Notes: generated from the letters alone by a model not told the origin. Positions 42,799 through 53,781 are shown, counted from the stretch's first letter. The stretch: DNA of 64,000 bases from Merluccius polli (GCA_030340625.1 JAOPHQ010000891.1:1-64000), one strand, 5' to 3'. Program-made: numbers and translations.

Positions 42799-45700
42799 TT
42801 AGTTTGAGGATATAGCACAGTACACAGGGTTGTGATAGCTGTAATAGGTCTGCAATACACCTGACTGGAGACATTGCTGTGGTCGAGAGATGAAAATGAG
42901 GTCAAGCAGTGTGTTCTTCTCTGTGGTTGCAGCAGTGATGAGTTGTGCGTATCCCCTGGACTGAAACAACTCGAGTATTGGCTTACTTGTGGGAGAGGAG
43001 AGATTCTCGTTGAAGTCGCCAGAGACAATGATGGGGTGACAATCCATGATCTCCAATGAGTCCAAAAGGCTTCCCAGGTTCGACAAGAATGATCTCACAC
43101 TGTAGTCTGGAGGTCTGTATACAGTGGCAATCAATGCACTCACTGGGGCTTCAACCTTCAAAGCCAAGAACTCAAGATCAGTTACATTATATACGTACTG
43201 TATTTCCTGCACTTGAATGTGGTTTTTCACATAAACAGCCACTCCGCCACCACCTCTGTCGGCCATCTGTGGAACATTTGTGTAGGACAGCTGTCTGTTA
43301 CGTTTGAACATAGTGTAGCCCTCTAAAAGGAGACTCTCTGCGACCAAGGAGCAGCGTAGGTGCGTTTCCGTGAGGCACAGTACGTCTGCAAGACACAGTT
43401 CATGGTGGCTCTTAATGTCCTTGACATGAGACGGCAATCCTTCAGTGTTATGGTGAACAATGGTTAGAGTGTTCTGTCTGTTCAATGTTTGGTGGATATG
43501 AAGAAGAGGCATTGTGTCGTCCAAGCTGACTTGTCTCATGGTGTCTAGGGCTGCAGTGATTTGTGGGTTGGAATATATTTTGCTCTCATCCAAATCCAGC
43601 ATGTGCAGTCCACTGAGAGAGGTCACTCTGCTGACAGCTACATAGGCCATGCCAGGTTCAAAAATATGTTTTAGTGAGACTACAGCCGATGTCCTCGTCA
43701 TACCTTGAACCTTATGTATTGTACAAGCAAAGGCAAGCCTAATAGGAAACTGTCTGCGTACCACTCCTTTTTGTTTCAGGTTATCCTCTACTCTCTCGAT
43801 GTACACTAGGTCATCATGTCCTCCTGGTGCTCTGTTACGGTAATTCCTGCCAGCTGTTTCATCATCCATCTTGAGCCCAAGCATAGTGACGTGTGCCAAA
43901 CCATTTTGTTCAGAGGTTACTACCCTGACTAGTGTAGAGAAAGTTCCATTCACTAATCCTTGAGAGACATCTATGTTTCTGGTGAGCATGACGCGAGCAC
44001 CCTCGGCAACGCTGAGTGTATCTGGTAACTCGTTTTTGCCACCTTTATATGGTTTGACTTGTCGTGTCATTCTGCCAGTGTGTGGTTCCTTTTTGTAGTC
44101 GTCTGCATCAATGGCGGTGATGTTAGAATGGAGCAGCGCTAATGTTGCAGAGTTGTGGAAATCAACTTGTTTATTTGTTGCAAAGATGTGCAGGACATCG
44201 GTTGGACAAAGCGGTGCTTCAGTGACGGTCTGCGACAGCAAAGCTCTGTCTGCTTCAGATAATTCCTTTGACTTTTCTTTCACACGGATCCGATTCAACA
44301 TGTTTGCAAAGGCAACATCATCCTTCTGACGCATAATCTCAGTCAGAGTGATCATCTGAAAGTGTTCCTGCCATAGATCAATCTCACATGGGTCATACAC
44401 ACAGAGGGTCTTGGACTGTCTCACTGGTGGAAGCTGGTAAAAGTCTCCAACAGCTATTACTGACATTCCTCCAAAGGGTCTCTGGCAACCTTTGATCTGT
44501 TTCAGTCTCACATCCACATAGGCAAAAAGGGGCTTTGACACCATGGACACTTCATCAATGACAATGATTTCAGCATTTAAAAGTTCTGATCGGACTTCAT
44601 CTAATTTGTTGCCAAGTCCTTGAAATGGAGGTTTTAGGCTTCTCGGCAGCTTGAGGAGAGAGTGCAGTGTTGTGCCTGATATATTAAAGGCTGCAGTTCC
44701 AGTGAAAGCAGTCAACAGGACAGTGGGGTTTGATATGTCAGCCTCCTCAGCACGTCCGGGCATTTTGCACAGTATCTTGGATGCCTCCGAGTAGATGCAT
44801 TTGATGAGATGTGACTTTCCTGTTCCAGCCCCGCCATTTATGTAAAAGAAAAACTGTTCTGGATTTAGGCCGCACACGCGCTTCACACACCACTTTCTGA
44901 CGGCATAGAATACACATGCTTGTTTCTGATTCAGATTCTGGTACATGTGGCGTAACACTGTGGAGTCTATTGTAGGGGGCTCTCTGATGGCTCTGACTTC
45001 TGTTACAGCATCAGCCTGATTACTGTATTCTGGGACATTCTCTTGTACATTGTCATGATCTGGCTCTCTTGCCTCCAGTTCTTCAATACACTCCAACCTG
45101 ACTGCTTCAGATTCTGGGGCCAGATTACACCATTCGTCAATAATGCCTTTGTTCTGGTCAAACTCCTCAACTGCATTCTCAATTTCTTCAGAGTGTTTCT
45201 CGTATTTCTCTCTGTTTCTATTGACAATGCGTTGGACGTTCTCGGGATGGTCGGAACCTGGTAGTTGAGCCCAACCACAATTGTAGAATGACTCATACGT
45301 GGGTAAAGACCGTCTTTTCAGTTCCTGGTCTGATCGGTGAGGAAGGTACAGTTTCAGTAACGTGCCGTAAAACTTCTCTGGATATTTCTCCTGTGATGTG
45401 CGGTAAAATCGAATGATGGCACGTTTATCACCGATTCTCCTTCGAACAAAACCCATCTCGTTTAGCAGGGGCAAAACATGTTTACCTTTTGTCTCTTGGC
45501 CATAGACAATTCTGCAAGTAGAGGCAAAGTCAGCCAAGCACATCGCCTCGAACTCTGGTGTTTCAGGTCTGGCCTTGTATTTGTCGGTCAAGGATGTCAT
45601 CCACACATTTTCACATTCTGATGTTGTGTTCTCCAGGTATGACACGGGGCGACTCATTCTTACTGGGTTGTAATCTGTTGGTATGAATATGACACCGCGT

Positions 45701-48700
45701 GAGCACTTCTTCATGTTAATACCACATGCCCGAGTCACACACTCCTGAGCACTGACCTCTCTCTTTTTGGAATATGCCTGCATGATTTCCCTCATTTCAT
45801 CACGTTCATTGGTGTTGTCCCCGTTTGTGTTCTGAATGAGTGTTTTAAGATACTCACTAACAGAGTTCTCACTTTTGCATATGTATGTGCAGATGTAATG
45901 TATTAAACTGTAATAATTGAGTATAAACTGCACGTCAATGTTAGCGTCCCAGGCATCGAGTAGATAAGGGTTGTATCCATTTACCCAGCAGTCCTTTGGA
46001 TCGCGCTTCATTACCACTGTGCTGGATTTGGTCATCATGTGCAAGCATTGCTCATACTCACAGAGTGTTAAATTACACTGAGCCAGGAGCTGTTCTAAAG
46101 TCAGGGAGGCAGTTTGAGGTTCATTCAGCAGCAGGTTCAGTGGTCTGAGCTTTGACTTTGCTTTTTCCAGTGCCAGTGAATCATCAGTGTCTCCAGGTCT
46201 TGTTATCATCGTCTTTCTGGAGGGTGGTTTGGGAAATCCAAAACGGCATCCAGAGCTGAGACTTTTGAAACAAGTCCTTGTGTGATTTTTGCTGTGGATT
46301 TGCACTTCTGTTACCTTCTTGTACAGTTCAGGTTGTGTACGTGGATCAGGTAGCTGGGCTGTGATGTATTTGGACACAAAATTGCACACAATCTGATCAT
46401 CATCTTCCTCAAACTTGGGTGCGTCTTCTACCCATACGAGGCAGTGTATGTGGGGGCTTCCTCTGTGCTGAAACTCCACTCGGTAAAAGAAGTCAACAAC
46501 ATTGCCAAGGGGCTGTGCAGGAGACAAGATTAAATCTCTGTATAAGGCCTCAACACGTTTATCAAACATTCGCATTGTTGTCACGGGATTGCTTCGCAAT
46601 ATCTCACACTTTGTGGCCCAGTCAAGCTCCTCAAAATTAACTTCCTCACCCTGCTGGGTTTTAATTGCTTCAATCACCTCAGGCCAACGCATTTCTGCTG
46701 CCGAAAATGTACAAAAGAATGTCGGAGTTCCCAACTGTCTGATCATGGCAAAAAGATCCCTTGTGGTTTTCTCCCAATATGCCGGTGTACCTCTCAGCGG
46801 CTGCATGAATCTGACTGCATCCTTATTTCGCACCAGTCTCTCAACCTCGCGTTTGTCTTGCAACATTCCTGAGGTTATTGTGCGTCCGTCTCTGGTGAAA
46901 GGTTTTCCTTTGCGTAACTGTATTGTCATGCTGGAAGTTGCCAAGTATATTTCACTGACAAACTGTGCAAAGAACAAATAGTTTGTGTCTCTGGCAAACC
47001 GATCATCAACACCGAAAAGCCTTGTTTTGAAATACTTACTGGGTGTTAATTTAATATGTCTATTTTCATCCAGTGTGTTTTGACCAGTGGGAAACTGAAC
47101 AGGGAAAGCCATGGCCTCCAGCTTTGGTGTTCTGAAAAAGCTGACTGGACTATTTCTTTCTGCGGGGGCAACAGAGTAGATCCCTTCAGTAAAACATAAT
47201 ATCTCCTCTGAAACATCACGTGGCTGTAGGCATGACTCTAGAGTAAGACCACCATTAGGCATGTCACCTTCCTGTTCAGAATCATCTCTCTGCTCCTGTA
47301 GTCGACTATCACAAACTGGCATGTCATTGTTTTCTTTCTCATTTTCAGGATTGTTTTCTGCCTCACACAGTGCATTACTCTCAGACCTTTCAATTTCCAT
47401 CAAATCATCTGCATCAAAGTCGTCATTCTCCATGTTATCGTCATCATCGTCATCCTCAGGATGTGTTGGGTCACATAACTCAGCCTCATCTCTGATAGTT
47501 ATGTCATTATATTGTGGGTGAATGAGTTTGAGTTTATGCAGCGCCTGCACTACTTTAGACCAGCTTACAGTCTGGAACAGCTGATGACCTCTGTAACACA
47601 ATCGTCTCTTCAGTTTCACTCTCATGACTTGAGACTCACTTCTCAGTCTGGGTAGAGCATTGACTGTTTCCTGTACCTCAGACGGGACACATACTACGTT
47701 ACCCTGTATTGCTCTCTGTCGCCCTTTTGGAAGAGGAATAATTTTGGCAAACGTTATGCACTTGGCGATGAGGTGTCTCTCCAGTATGTTGAGATCAGAC
47801 AGCTCAGGTGGAATGTCAACTAGCTCCAAGTTGTTTGCTACAGCGAGGGTCGGCAGGGCTCCATTTTTAAGATGACTATGGCACGTATGACATATCCACT
47901 CTCTCCTTCTCTCATCGGGCACCTTGCAGCGTTGTTCATTTCTGCAGTCATCATCACAGACATGAACATACTTTCCTGTCAGGCATGCTGCCACCACGTC
48001 TGGATTTTTGACATAATTCGACCGTGTGCAGGGTTTCACTTGGTTTGGAAATGATGCCTTATGGCAGACAGTGCACACATAAGTGGGGCCGGCCTTTATT
48101 TGCGATCTGAAAACCGATATGGCTTCTTTGAGCAAAGAGTTGTCACCCTCTCTGTCACGCTCAAGTGTTTGTCTATTTAGCAATCTGTATTTCCTTTTTA
48201 TTTTCATTGCACATCTCATGTTATGAATTATCCTAAATGCAAGATTGTTCTTATACCTGTCTCGCATATGTTGTCTCATTAGTTGCCTGTGTCTGACTCT
48301 GAATGCTTGGTCATGTGCATAACGCCGAGTGATATAAGATCGCTGCCTCTGCCTGAATTCTACATTGTCCTTGTATCTGTTGGTAATGTACTGTTGTCTT
48401 TTCAGTTTATGTTCAGCATTTTTTCTGTAACAGTTGTTCATATTCAGTTTCTGCCTCTGCCTGAATTCTGCATTGTCCTTGTATCTGTTGGTAATATACT
48501 GTTGTCTTTTCAGTTTATGTTCAGCATTTTTTCTGTAACAGTTGTTCATATTCAGTTTCTGCCTCTGCCTGAATTCTACGTTGTCCTTGTATCTGTTGGT
48601 AATATACTGTTGTCTTTTCTGTTTATGTTCAGCATTTTTTCTGTAACAGTTGTTCATATTCAGTTTCTGCCTCTGCCTGAATTCTACATTGTCCTTGTAT

Positions 48701-51066
48701 CTGTTGGTAATATACTGTTGTCTTTTCTGTTTATATTCAGCATTTTTTCTGTAACAGTTGTTCATATTCAGTTTCTGCCTCTGCCTGAATTCTACATTGT
48801 CCTTGTATCTGTTGGTAATGTACTGTTGTCTTTTCAGTTTATGTTCAGCATTTTTTCTGTAACAGTTGTTCATATTCAGTTTCTGCCTCTGCCTGAATTC
48901 TACATTGTCCTTGTATCTGTTGGTAATGTACTGTTGTCTTTTCTGTTTATGTTCAGCATTTTTTCTGTAACAGTTGTTCATATTCAGTTTCTGCCTCTGC
49001 CTGAATTCTACATTGTCCTTGTATCTGTTGGTAATGTACTGTTGTCTTTTCTGTTTATGTTCAGCATTTTTTCTGTAACAGTTGTTCATATTCAGTTTCT
49101 GCCTCTGCCTGAATTCTACATTGTCCTTGTATCTGTTGGTAATGTACTGTTGTCTTTTCTGTTTATGTTCAGCATTGTTTCTGTATCTGTTGTTCATGTG
49201 CAGTTTCTGCCTCTGCCTGAAGTCAACATTTTCTCTGTATTGGGTTGTTATATATCTTTTTTTCTTTTGTCGGAATTCCAAATTGGTTTGATAGTGGTTA
49301 GTAGCGTAGTCTTGTTTTCTTTGTCCAATTTCTTCCTTGGAATAATTCCTCTTTGAGTATGATTTTTTCTTTGCTCTGTATATTTCCTCAGAAGCATACT
49401 TTTCATTTGCTTTCCTATTTTTATTCTCCTTTCTTTGTGATTTCTTTTCAGAGAGCAATAGTCTCCTATTTAATTTTTTCCTTTGGTGTTTATTTAGTTT
49501 TGACAGTTTCCTGGAGATGTCATCTAAGACGTTATCACTGGCAACAGTATTTATCAATGGAGCAGATAAGTTTGATGCATGTGATGGGACCGATATCAAA
49601 TTAAATTCACTTGATGGTTCAGTCTGGGTATAAGGGCATTTGACATGAACCTCTTGTTGTTCCCCAGATGACATAGAAGTGATGGACATTCCCTGTAATA
49701 TGTTATCGGGGCAATCAATGGCATCACTGTTTGTCCTTGCTGCAGTTGACTTTGACCCACTTTGAGGACCATCATGTGATGTGACAGAATTCATCCTTGA
49801 TGGTTCTGATTTGGTTTCCATATCAGTGGTTACCTTACGTCCAATCTTATCGGAGACATCGGTGACAACAGTGTTTGTCTTTGGAGCACTCATTCCCCTC
49901 TCATCATCACCCAACAGAGCGGTCGATACAGCAGCAGTGCGAGTTGTAGGCCGGCTCTCTGCGTCTTGGGTAGCATCATTAAGGTTGGCTGTGTTCACAT
50001 TGTAAAACTCCACAGGCTTCAACTCATAGTTACAGGACGACTTTGTGCCCAATATCTTGTGATACGTTATGAGCCTGTCAATCATTTGACTGAGATGTGT
50101 GAATGACAGCATGACCGCAGTACCAGGAGCGTGTGAATCCAGGGGTTGGGGCAAACCTTTGGCTGTTCTGGAGTGTGGATCAAAGAAACCATATCTGCCT
50201 GACCTGGTCCTGAAAACGGCAATACATAACTGTCTCATCAACAGCAGTGCATACTGTACATCTGATAACAAGCAGCTTAGTCCTGCCTCTATATCCAGAA
50301 AGCTATCTACAGCTCCAGGTAGAGGTTCTCCAAATGAGCCATATCTGGAAAGCTGCGTCATGTCAACACAAGGTATGTACCTGCGTGCAGGAGCTTCATC
50401 AGGGAGCTCATCGCTAGTCAAATGGATACTTTTAGGAAACCTTTTCCTGGCCTCTTTGTACATCACATTACCCTTATCCAAAACAAGGTCAAGGTCTGCT
50501 CTGGTGATGTTTTCATTCTCATAAAGGAATGCAAGAAATGTTAGTGAGTTACAGGTACACTGCTTATTTCTGTATTCTCCATATTTATGAGAAGCCTGGC
50601 TGCGGGATGCACAGACAGATGTTACAGAAGGCTGATATCCGAGTTCTACACAGTCTGCCCAAGAAGGACCTGGTACACGCGAAGCATCGCTTGGATGTCC
50701 CCTCTTTACGTCTGCATAAGATACCTCTGGCACACATGGCACATCACTTTGACCTCTGTGGTTTACCTGGGAAGCATGAGACGGCCCTGCTACACATGGA
50801 TCATCATCACTGTGAACTCCTTTCTTAACAATGTCTGCATATGATACCGGCGATACACATGATGCATCATGTTGACCTACATGTGTTTCACTTTGAGTTT
50901 GAGGTGACCCAGACGTTTGGACTTCACTGCTCTGAGGACCCACACCTTCTGCTTGTTCAGTTGTTGCAGAGTGAATCTTAATCAACGTCTGCCGGCACAG
51001 GCGCCTTTGAGCTTGCGACCTCTTGTTCTTTCTTGGCATGGTTGATGTGCTCAATGTTTGACACAA
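42799..51066 (-). CDS. Helitron Rep/helicase polyprotein with endonuclease
   Basis: One uninterrupted frame of 2755 codons; M10 (PRKNKRSQAQRR follows) is an equally good start. Order: cysteine-protease-like region resembling the herpesvirus tegument deneddylase fold (about 165-330; Cys172 in QCTCNSLTFLAFL, Asp296 and His298 in FFDPHSR); basic coiled region with 36-residue repeats (about 560-930); Cys-rich and DUF6570-like region (about 990-1150, CTVCHK, PPELSDLNILERHLI); acidic stretch near 1204; Helitron-like Rep domain with HUH motif HRGSPHIH (His1539, His1541) and candidate Tyr residues in HYICTYICKSE (about 1725); Pif1-type helicase with Walker A GGAGTGKS (2078-2085) and IVIDEVSM (2171-2172), and motif VI-like TIHKVQGMTRTS; AP-type endonuclease (about 2528-2755; HHNTEG, LTETHL, YRPPDYS, SGDFNEN). 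It drives rolling-circle-like transposition in the nucleus. The final SDH-type motif reads SYHNPV, so endonuclease activity may be impaired. The long intact frame suggests recent activity. Confidence 0.93.
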   Translation of the reverse strand: MCQTLSTSTMPRKNKRSQAQRRLCRQTLIKIHSATTEQAEGVGPQSSEVQTSGSPQTQSETHVGQHDASCVSPVSYADIVKKGVHSDDDPCVAGPSHASQVNHRGQSDVPCVPEVSYADVKRGHPSDASRVPGPSWADCVELGYQPSVTSVCASRSQASHKYGEYRNKQCTCNSLTFLAFLYENENITRADLDLVLDKGNVMYKEARKRFPKSIHLTSDELPDEAPARRYIPCVDMTQLSRYGSFGEPLPGAVDSFLDIEAGLSCLLSDVQYALLLMRQLCIAVFRTRSGRYGFFDPHSRTAKGLPQPLDSHAPGTAVMLSFTHLSQMIDRLITYHKILGTKSSCNYELKPVEFYNVNTANLNDATQDAESRPTTRTAAVSTALLGDDERGMSAPKTNTVVTDVSDKIGRKVTTDMETKSEPSRMNSVTSHDGPQSGSKSTAARTNSDAIDCPDNILQGMSITSMSSGEQQEVHVKCPYTQTEPSSEFNLISVPSHASNLSAPLINTVASDNVLDDISRKLSKLNKHQRKKLNRRLLLSEKKSQRKENKNRKANEKYASEEIYRAKKKSYSKRNYSKEEIGQRKQDYATNHYQTNLEFRQKKKRYITTQYRENVDFRQRQKLHMNNRYRNNAEHKQKRQQYITNRYKDNVEFRQRQKLNMNNCYRKNAEHKQKRQQYITNRYKDNVEFRQRQKLNMNNCYRKNAEHKQKRQQYITNRYKDNVEFRQRQKLNMNNCYRKNAEHKLKRQQYITNRYKDNVEFRQRQKLNMNNCYRKNAEYKQKRQQYITNRYKDNVEFRQRQKLNMNNCYRKNAEHKQKRQQYITNRYKDNVEFRQRQKLNMNNCYRKNAEHKLKRQQYITNRYKDNAEFRQRQKLNMNNCYRKNAEHKLKRQQYITNRYKDNVEFRQRQRSYITRRYAHDQAFRVRHRQLMRQHMRDRYKNNLAFRIIHNMRCAMKIKRKYRLLNRQTLERDREGDNSLLKEAISVFRSQIKAGPTYVCTVCHKASFPNQVKPCTRSNYVKNPDVVAACLTGKYVHVCDDDCRNEQRCKVPDERRREWICHTCHSHLKNGALPTLAVANNLELVDIPPELSDLNILERHLIAKCITFAKIIPLPKGRQRAIQGNVVCVPSEVQETVNALPRLRSESQVMRVKLKRRLCYRGHQLFQTVSWSKVVQALHKLKLIHPQYNDITIRDEAELCDPTHPEDDDDDDNMENDDFDADDLMEIERSESNALCEAENNPENEKENNDMPVCDSRLQEQRDDSEQEGDMPNGGLTLESCLQPRDVSEEILCFTEGIYSVAPAERNSPVSFFRTPKLEAMAFPVQFPTGQNTLDENRHIKLTPSKYFKTRLFGVDDRFARDTNYLFFAQFVSEIYLATSSMTIQLRKGKPFTRDGRTITSGMLQDKREVERLVRNKDAVRFMQPLRGTPAYWEKTTRDLFAMIRQLGTPTFFCTFSAAEMRWPEVIEAIKTQQGEEVNFEELDWATKCEILRSNPVTTMRMFDKRVEALYRDLILSPAQPLGNVVDFFYRVEFQHRGSPHIHCLVWVEDAPKFEEDDDQIVCNFVSKYITAQLPDPRTQPELYKKVTEVQIHSKNHTRTCFKSLSSGCRFGFPKPPSRKTMITRPGDTDDSLALEKAKSKLRPLNLLLNEPQTASLTLEQLLAQCNLTLCEYEQCLHMMTKSSTVVMKRDPKDCWVNGYNPYLLDAWDANIDVQFILNYYSLIHYICTYICKSENSVSEYLKTLIQNTNGDNTNERDEMREIMQAYSKKREVSAQECVTRACGINMKKCSRGVIFIPTDYNPVRMSRPVSYLENTTSECENVWMTSLTDKYKARPETPEFEAMCLADFASTCRIVYGQETKGKHVLPLLNEMGFVRRRIGDKRAIIRFYRTSQEKYPEKFYGTLLKLYLPHRSDQELKRRSLPTYESFYNCGWAQLPGSDHPENVQRIVNRNREKYEKHSEEIENAVEEFDQNKGIIDEWCNLAPESEAVRLECIEELEAREPDHDNVQENVPEYSNQADAVTEVRAIREPPTIDSTVLRHMYQNLNQKQACVFYAVRKWCVKRVCGLNPEQFFFYINGGAGTGKSHLIKCIYSEASKILCKMPGRAEEADISNPTVLLTAFTGTAAFNISGTTLHSLLKLPRSLKPPFQGLGNKLDEVRSELLNAEIIVIDEVSMVSKPLFAYVDVRLKQIKGCQRPFGGMSVIAVGDFYQLPPVRQSKTLCVYDPCEIDLWQEHFQMITLTEIMRQKDDVAFANMLNRIRVKEKSKELSEADRALLSQTVTEAPLCPTDVLHIFATNKQVDFHNSATLALLHSNITAIDADDYKKEPHTGRMTRQVKPYKGGKNELPDTLSVAEGARVMLTRNIDVSQGLVNGTFSTLVRVVTSEQNGLAHVTMLGLKMDDETAGRNYRNRAPGGHDDLVYIERVEDNLKQKGVVRRQFPIRLAFACTIHKVQGMTRTSAVVSLKHIFEPGMAYVAVSRVTSLSGLHMLDLDESKIYSNPQITAALDTMRQVSLDDTMPLLHIHQTLNRQNTLTIVHHNTEGLPSHVKDIKSHHELCLADVLCLTETHLRCSLVAESLLLEGYTMFKRNRQLSYTNVPQMADRGGGGVAVYVKNHIQVQEIQYVYNVTDLEFLALKVEAPVSALIATVYRPPDYSVRSFLSNLGSLLDSLEIMDCHPIIVSGDFNENLSSPTSKPILELFQSRGYAQLITAATTEKNTLLDLIFISRPQQCLQSGVLQTYYSYHNPVYCAISSN
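48330..49215 (-). repeat. 108-bp tandem repeats inside the Helitron gene
   Basis: Eight or so near-identical copies encode the 36-residue unit RYKDNVEFRQRQKLNMNNCY RKNAEHKQKRQQYITN (shown in two parts). Only a few codons vary (HKQ/HKL/YKQ, VEF/AEF). They are rich in Lys, Arg and Gln and probably contact nucleic acid. The + strand also stays open here, which is a by-product. Confidence 0.9.
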
Positions 51067-51405
51067 AAAAAGTTATTAAACACAAAGGAGATCTGTCGAT
51101 GCAAAATTGTTACATGACAATAACTGAACACTAAGGTTTTTGTAATACAAATGACACAAATTAAACGACAGCAACCTGAAAATTAAACCTCCTTTATATA
51201 TTCAGAATCAAATAAGACACTTATTGAGTCAAACAATGTGAGTTGGTCTGTAGATGAAGTACATTTATATTTGAGGCAGGGATGAATAATACAATGTTTT
51301 AGTGGTATCACTTGTACACTTATTTACACAAGACATGTATACAAAAACAGATTAAGTACAGTCAAAAAATAAAGATAGTTCAGTTCAAGAACTGTTCAGT
51401 TTAGT
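51067..51405. other. Helitron upstream region
   Basis: AT-rich, non-coding. The promoter and 5' terminus of the element must lie here or beyond, but no defined end was recognised. Confidence 0.4.
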
Positions 51406-51414
51406 TCCAATATT

Positions 51415-51613
51415 CAAAGTATAGTATAGTATAGTAGTAGTAATATATATATATAGTAGTAGTAATATAGTAGTATAGTATAGTAGTATAGTAATAGTAG
51501 TAGTTATATATAGTAGTAGTAATATAGTATAGTATAGTATTAGGAATATATATATTAGTAATATAGTAGTATTGTAATAGTAGTAGTAATATAGTAGTAT
51601 AGTATAGTAGTAG

Positions 51614-51651
<38 letters not shown>

Positions 51652-51690
51652 GTAGTAATATAGTAGTATAGTAATAGTATAGTATGGTAT
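51415..51690. repeat. AGTAT/GTA/TA microsatellite block
   Basis: Mixed TATAGTAGTAGTAATA repeats, including a (TA)n run at 51616-51646. Confidence 0.95.
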
Positions 51691-53490
51691 TATTGAGTGT
51701 ATGGCGCAGGGCAATGGCGCTGCGAGAGAGAAAGGCTTTTTAAGAACAGTGTTTCCACTGCGGGATAGGAAAAAACAGTGGGAAATCCACTGGTAGAAGA
51801 GACGCAGGAAACTGCTGGAAACAAAGTGTGACCTCGTTGGCCCTTTAGGAAAGGAGAACGGTGTTAAACACCAGACAGAAAGAGAGCTGCGTTGGCAGTA
51901 TCCGCAGCTTGACAGGAAAAGCAGTGTCAAATCACAAACCACTGCAAGGTGTGAGAAGTGTTGGATTCATCCACTTAAGAAGACAGAACAGTTCAGGTGG
52001 ATTGATGCGAACCTATTTGGAAGACAACGATATCCACATAGTTTAGAACGAATCAAAAACATATGGTACATATGTGACATGTTTTCCAAGCCATAAAAGC
52101 ATATATTAAAATAAAGACTATCTATAATTGGACGTTGTTAAGATGGGATATCTATAATAAAGAGTGCCCTCACACCTAATTGACCAATTGTGGTAATCAT
52201 AAGCCTGAACAATCATACACATTAGCGCACTTGTCCTGGTCCGACACCATTTTCAATACATAATTAACAATCAAATTAAACCGAGGCCACGTCATATGAC
52301 AAACAAAAAGTGTCACTCATAACACCAATTATGGATCTGGTCCTTTTATGTACCAGGGCACGGGTATTAAGACTAAATTATTGAAGATAATAATGTTATG
52401 AGTGACACCTGTGAAAATTATATGTAATGAAATTGTATTTTAAATTACTGTCAGCTCATACAATTTTACTGCCCCGCCCAGTTAATCCTGGAAAAATCTC
52501 TGATGAGCAAATCAACAGCATTTTATCATAACAGCATTTATCATAGTAATTGGGATGTGAATGTGGACTTTATAAAACATTGAATGGGCATAATGAAGAC
52601 TTGTAGAAGAGTTAGTGTACCACTAAAGGGCACACTCCTATGAGCAGGCTCTAGTCCAGGTCGCAGAGCACACAGGAAGCTAGAAAAACCAAGAGAAGAC
52701 ATTGTGCATTAGTATATTAGCATTAGAGTCTGATTCAAACACAAGCTACTTGATATTCTGTAAGCCTTGAAACATTTGTATTGATTGAGAAAAAATATTA
52801 TTTACTTATGACTGGCAGTCATACATTAGAGATGTTGTCCAGAATACATGCATGTCCAGTTTTAACTTTAAACATTATTATAAAGCTACAATTGGAAGAG
52901 GCAACATGTTAAAGAAAATTGTAATCTTCCTTAATACCTAATTAAGCATGTCAGAAGTGATGGAATGCTTTCAACTGTATTCAACAGACCCATACAAATT
53001 AAAAGTTAGCAAATAATATCAAATATCAATCAATAATAAAGAACCCAATAGGAAAAAAAAACATGGTATATTTAAGCAATAGATCACGACAGGCTGTGGT
53101 CGACAACGCCCCTTAACTGTGGTATAATGAGAACATTTCATTGACTGAAGTGATCAATTTAGTTTTATAAAACGGTTACGTAAGTATGGCGAAATGAAAC
53201 TCATAGACGCCCTCAATTTTGAAAAAGAGAGAAAGTCAGAAAAGCATTTTTTTTAACAAATACAAAAAAGTAGTCCCTCCTGGCTGCCTGCAAAGTGTGC
53301 GGTGGTTGCTATGCAACACAAGGTAGCGTCTACGGTGCTACACACGGTAGCTTCAGAGAGAAGGCTAGAGACGGTAGCTCAGTTCGCCGGCAATTTAGCC
53401 TACTATCGAGTTCACTCACCGTGTGCCTATTGCTTTACAAGATTGCTTCATTTAAGCCACCCGTTTTATAAAAATAATTTAACATTTATG
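51691..53490. other. No gene recognised
   Basis: Contains the small inverted-repeat element at 52310-52408. Other short frames show no family features. Confidence 0.45.
52310..52408. mobile_element. 99-bp TIR element
   Basis: Ends GTGTCACTCATAACA and TGTTATGAGTGACAC. Its interior ATTATGGATCTGGTCCTTTT plus ATGTACCAGGGCA is shared with 3711-3755 and, inverted, 23583-23630, where the right end is lost. Confidence 0.7.
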
Positions 53491-53494
53491 AGTC

Positions 53495-53680
53495 ACATTT
53501 ACATTTAGGGCATTCAGCAGACGCTTATATCCAACGTGACTTACAACGGTTCATACAAACATTCCCACAATGACGGCGGTGTCAACCATGTGACAGCCGA
53601 CAGCTCGTCGGGAGCAGTAAGGGTTAGGTGTCTTGCTCAGGGACACCTGGACACCTACCTCCTGAGCCAAGCCGTCTATA
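53495..53680. repeat. Dispersed fish repeat
   Basis: ACATTTAGGGCATTCAGCAG, ACGCTTATATCCAACGTGAC and GTGTCTTGCTCAGGGACACC are landmarks of a repeat that I recognise as very common in teleost genomes. Class not assigned. Confidence 0.6.
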
Positions 53681-53689
53681 TATTATATA

Positions 53690-53735
53690 TAGATAGATAG
53701 ATGGATGGATGGATGGATGGATGGATGGATGGATG

Positions 53736-53781
<46 letters not shown>

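Noticed and set aside
48283..49356. + strand frame of 357 codons with 36-residue hydrophobic repeats, like a multi-pass membrane protein
   Set aside because: Antisense of the Helitron basic repeats; hydrophobicity follows from the complement of Lys/Arg/Gln codons.
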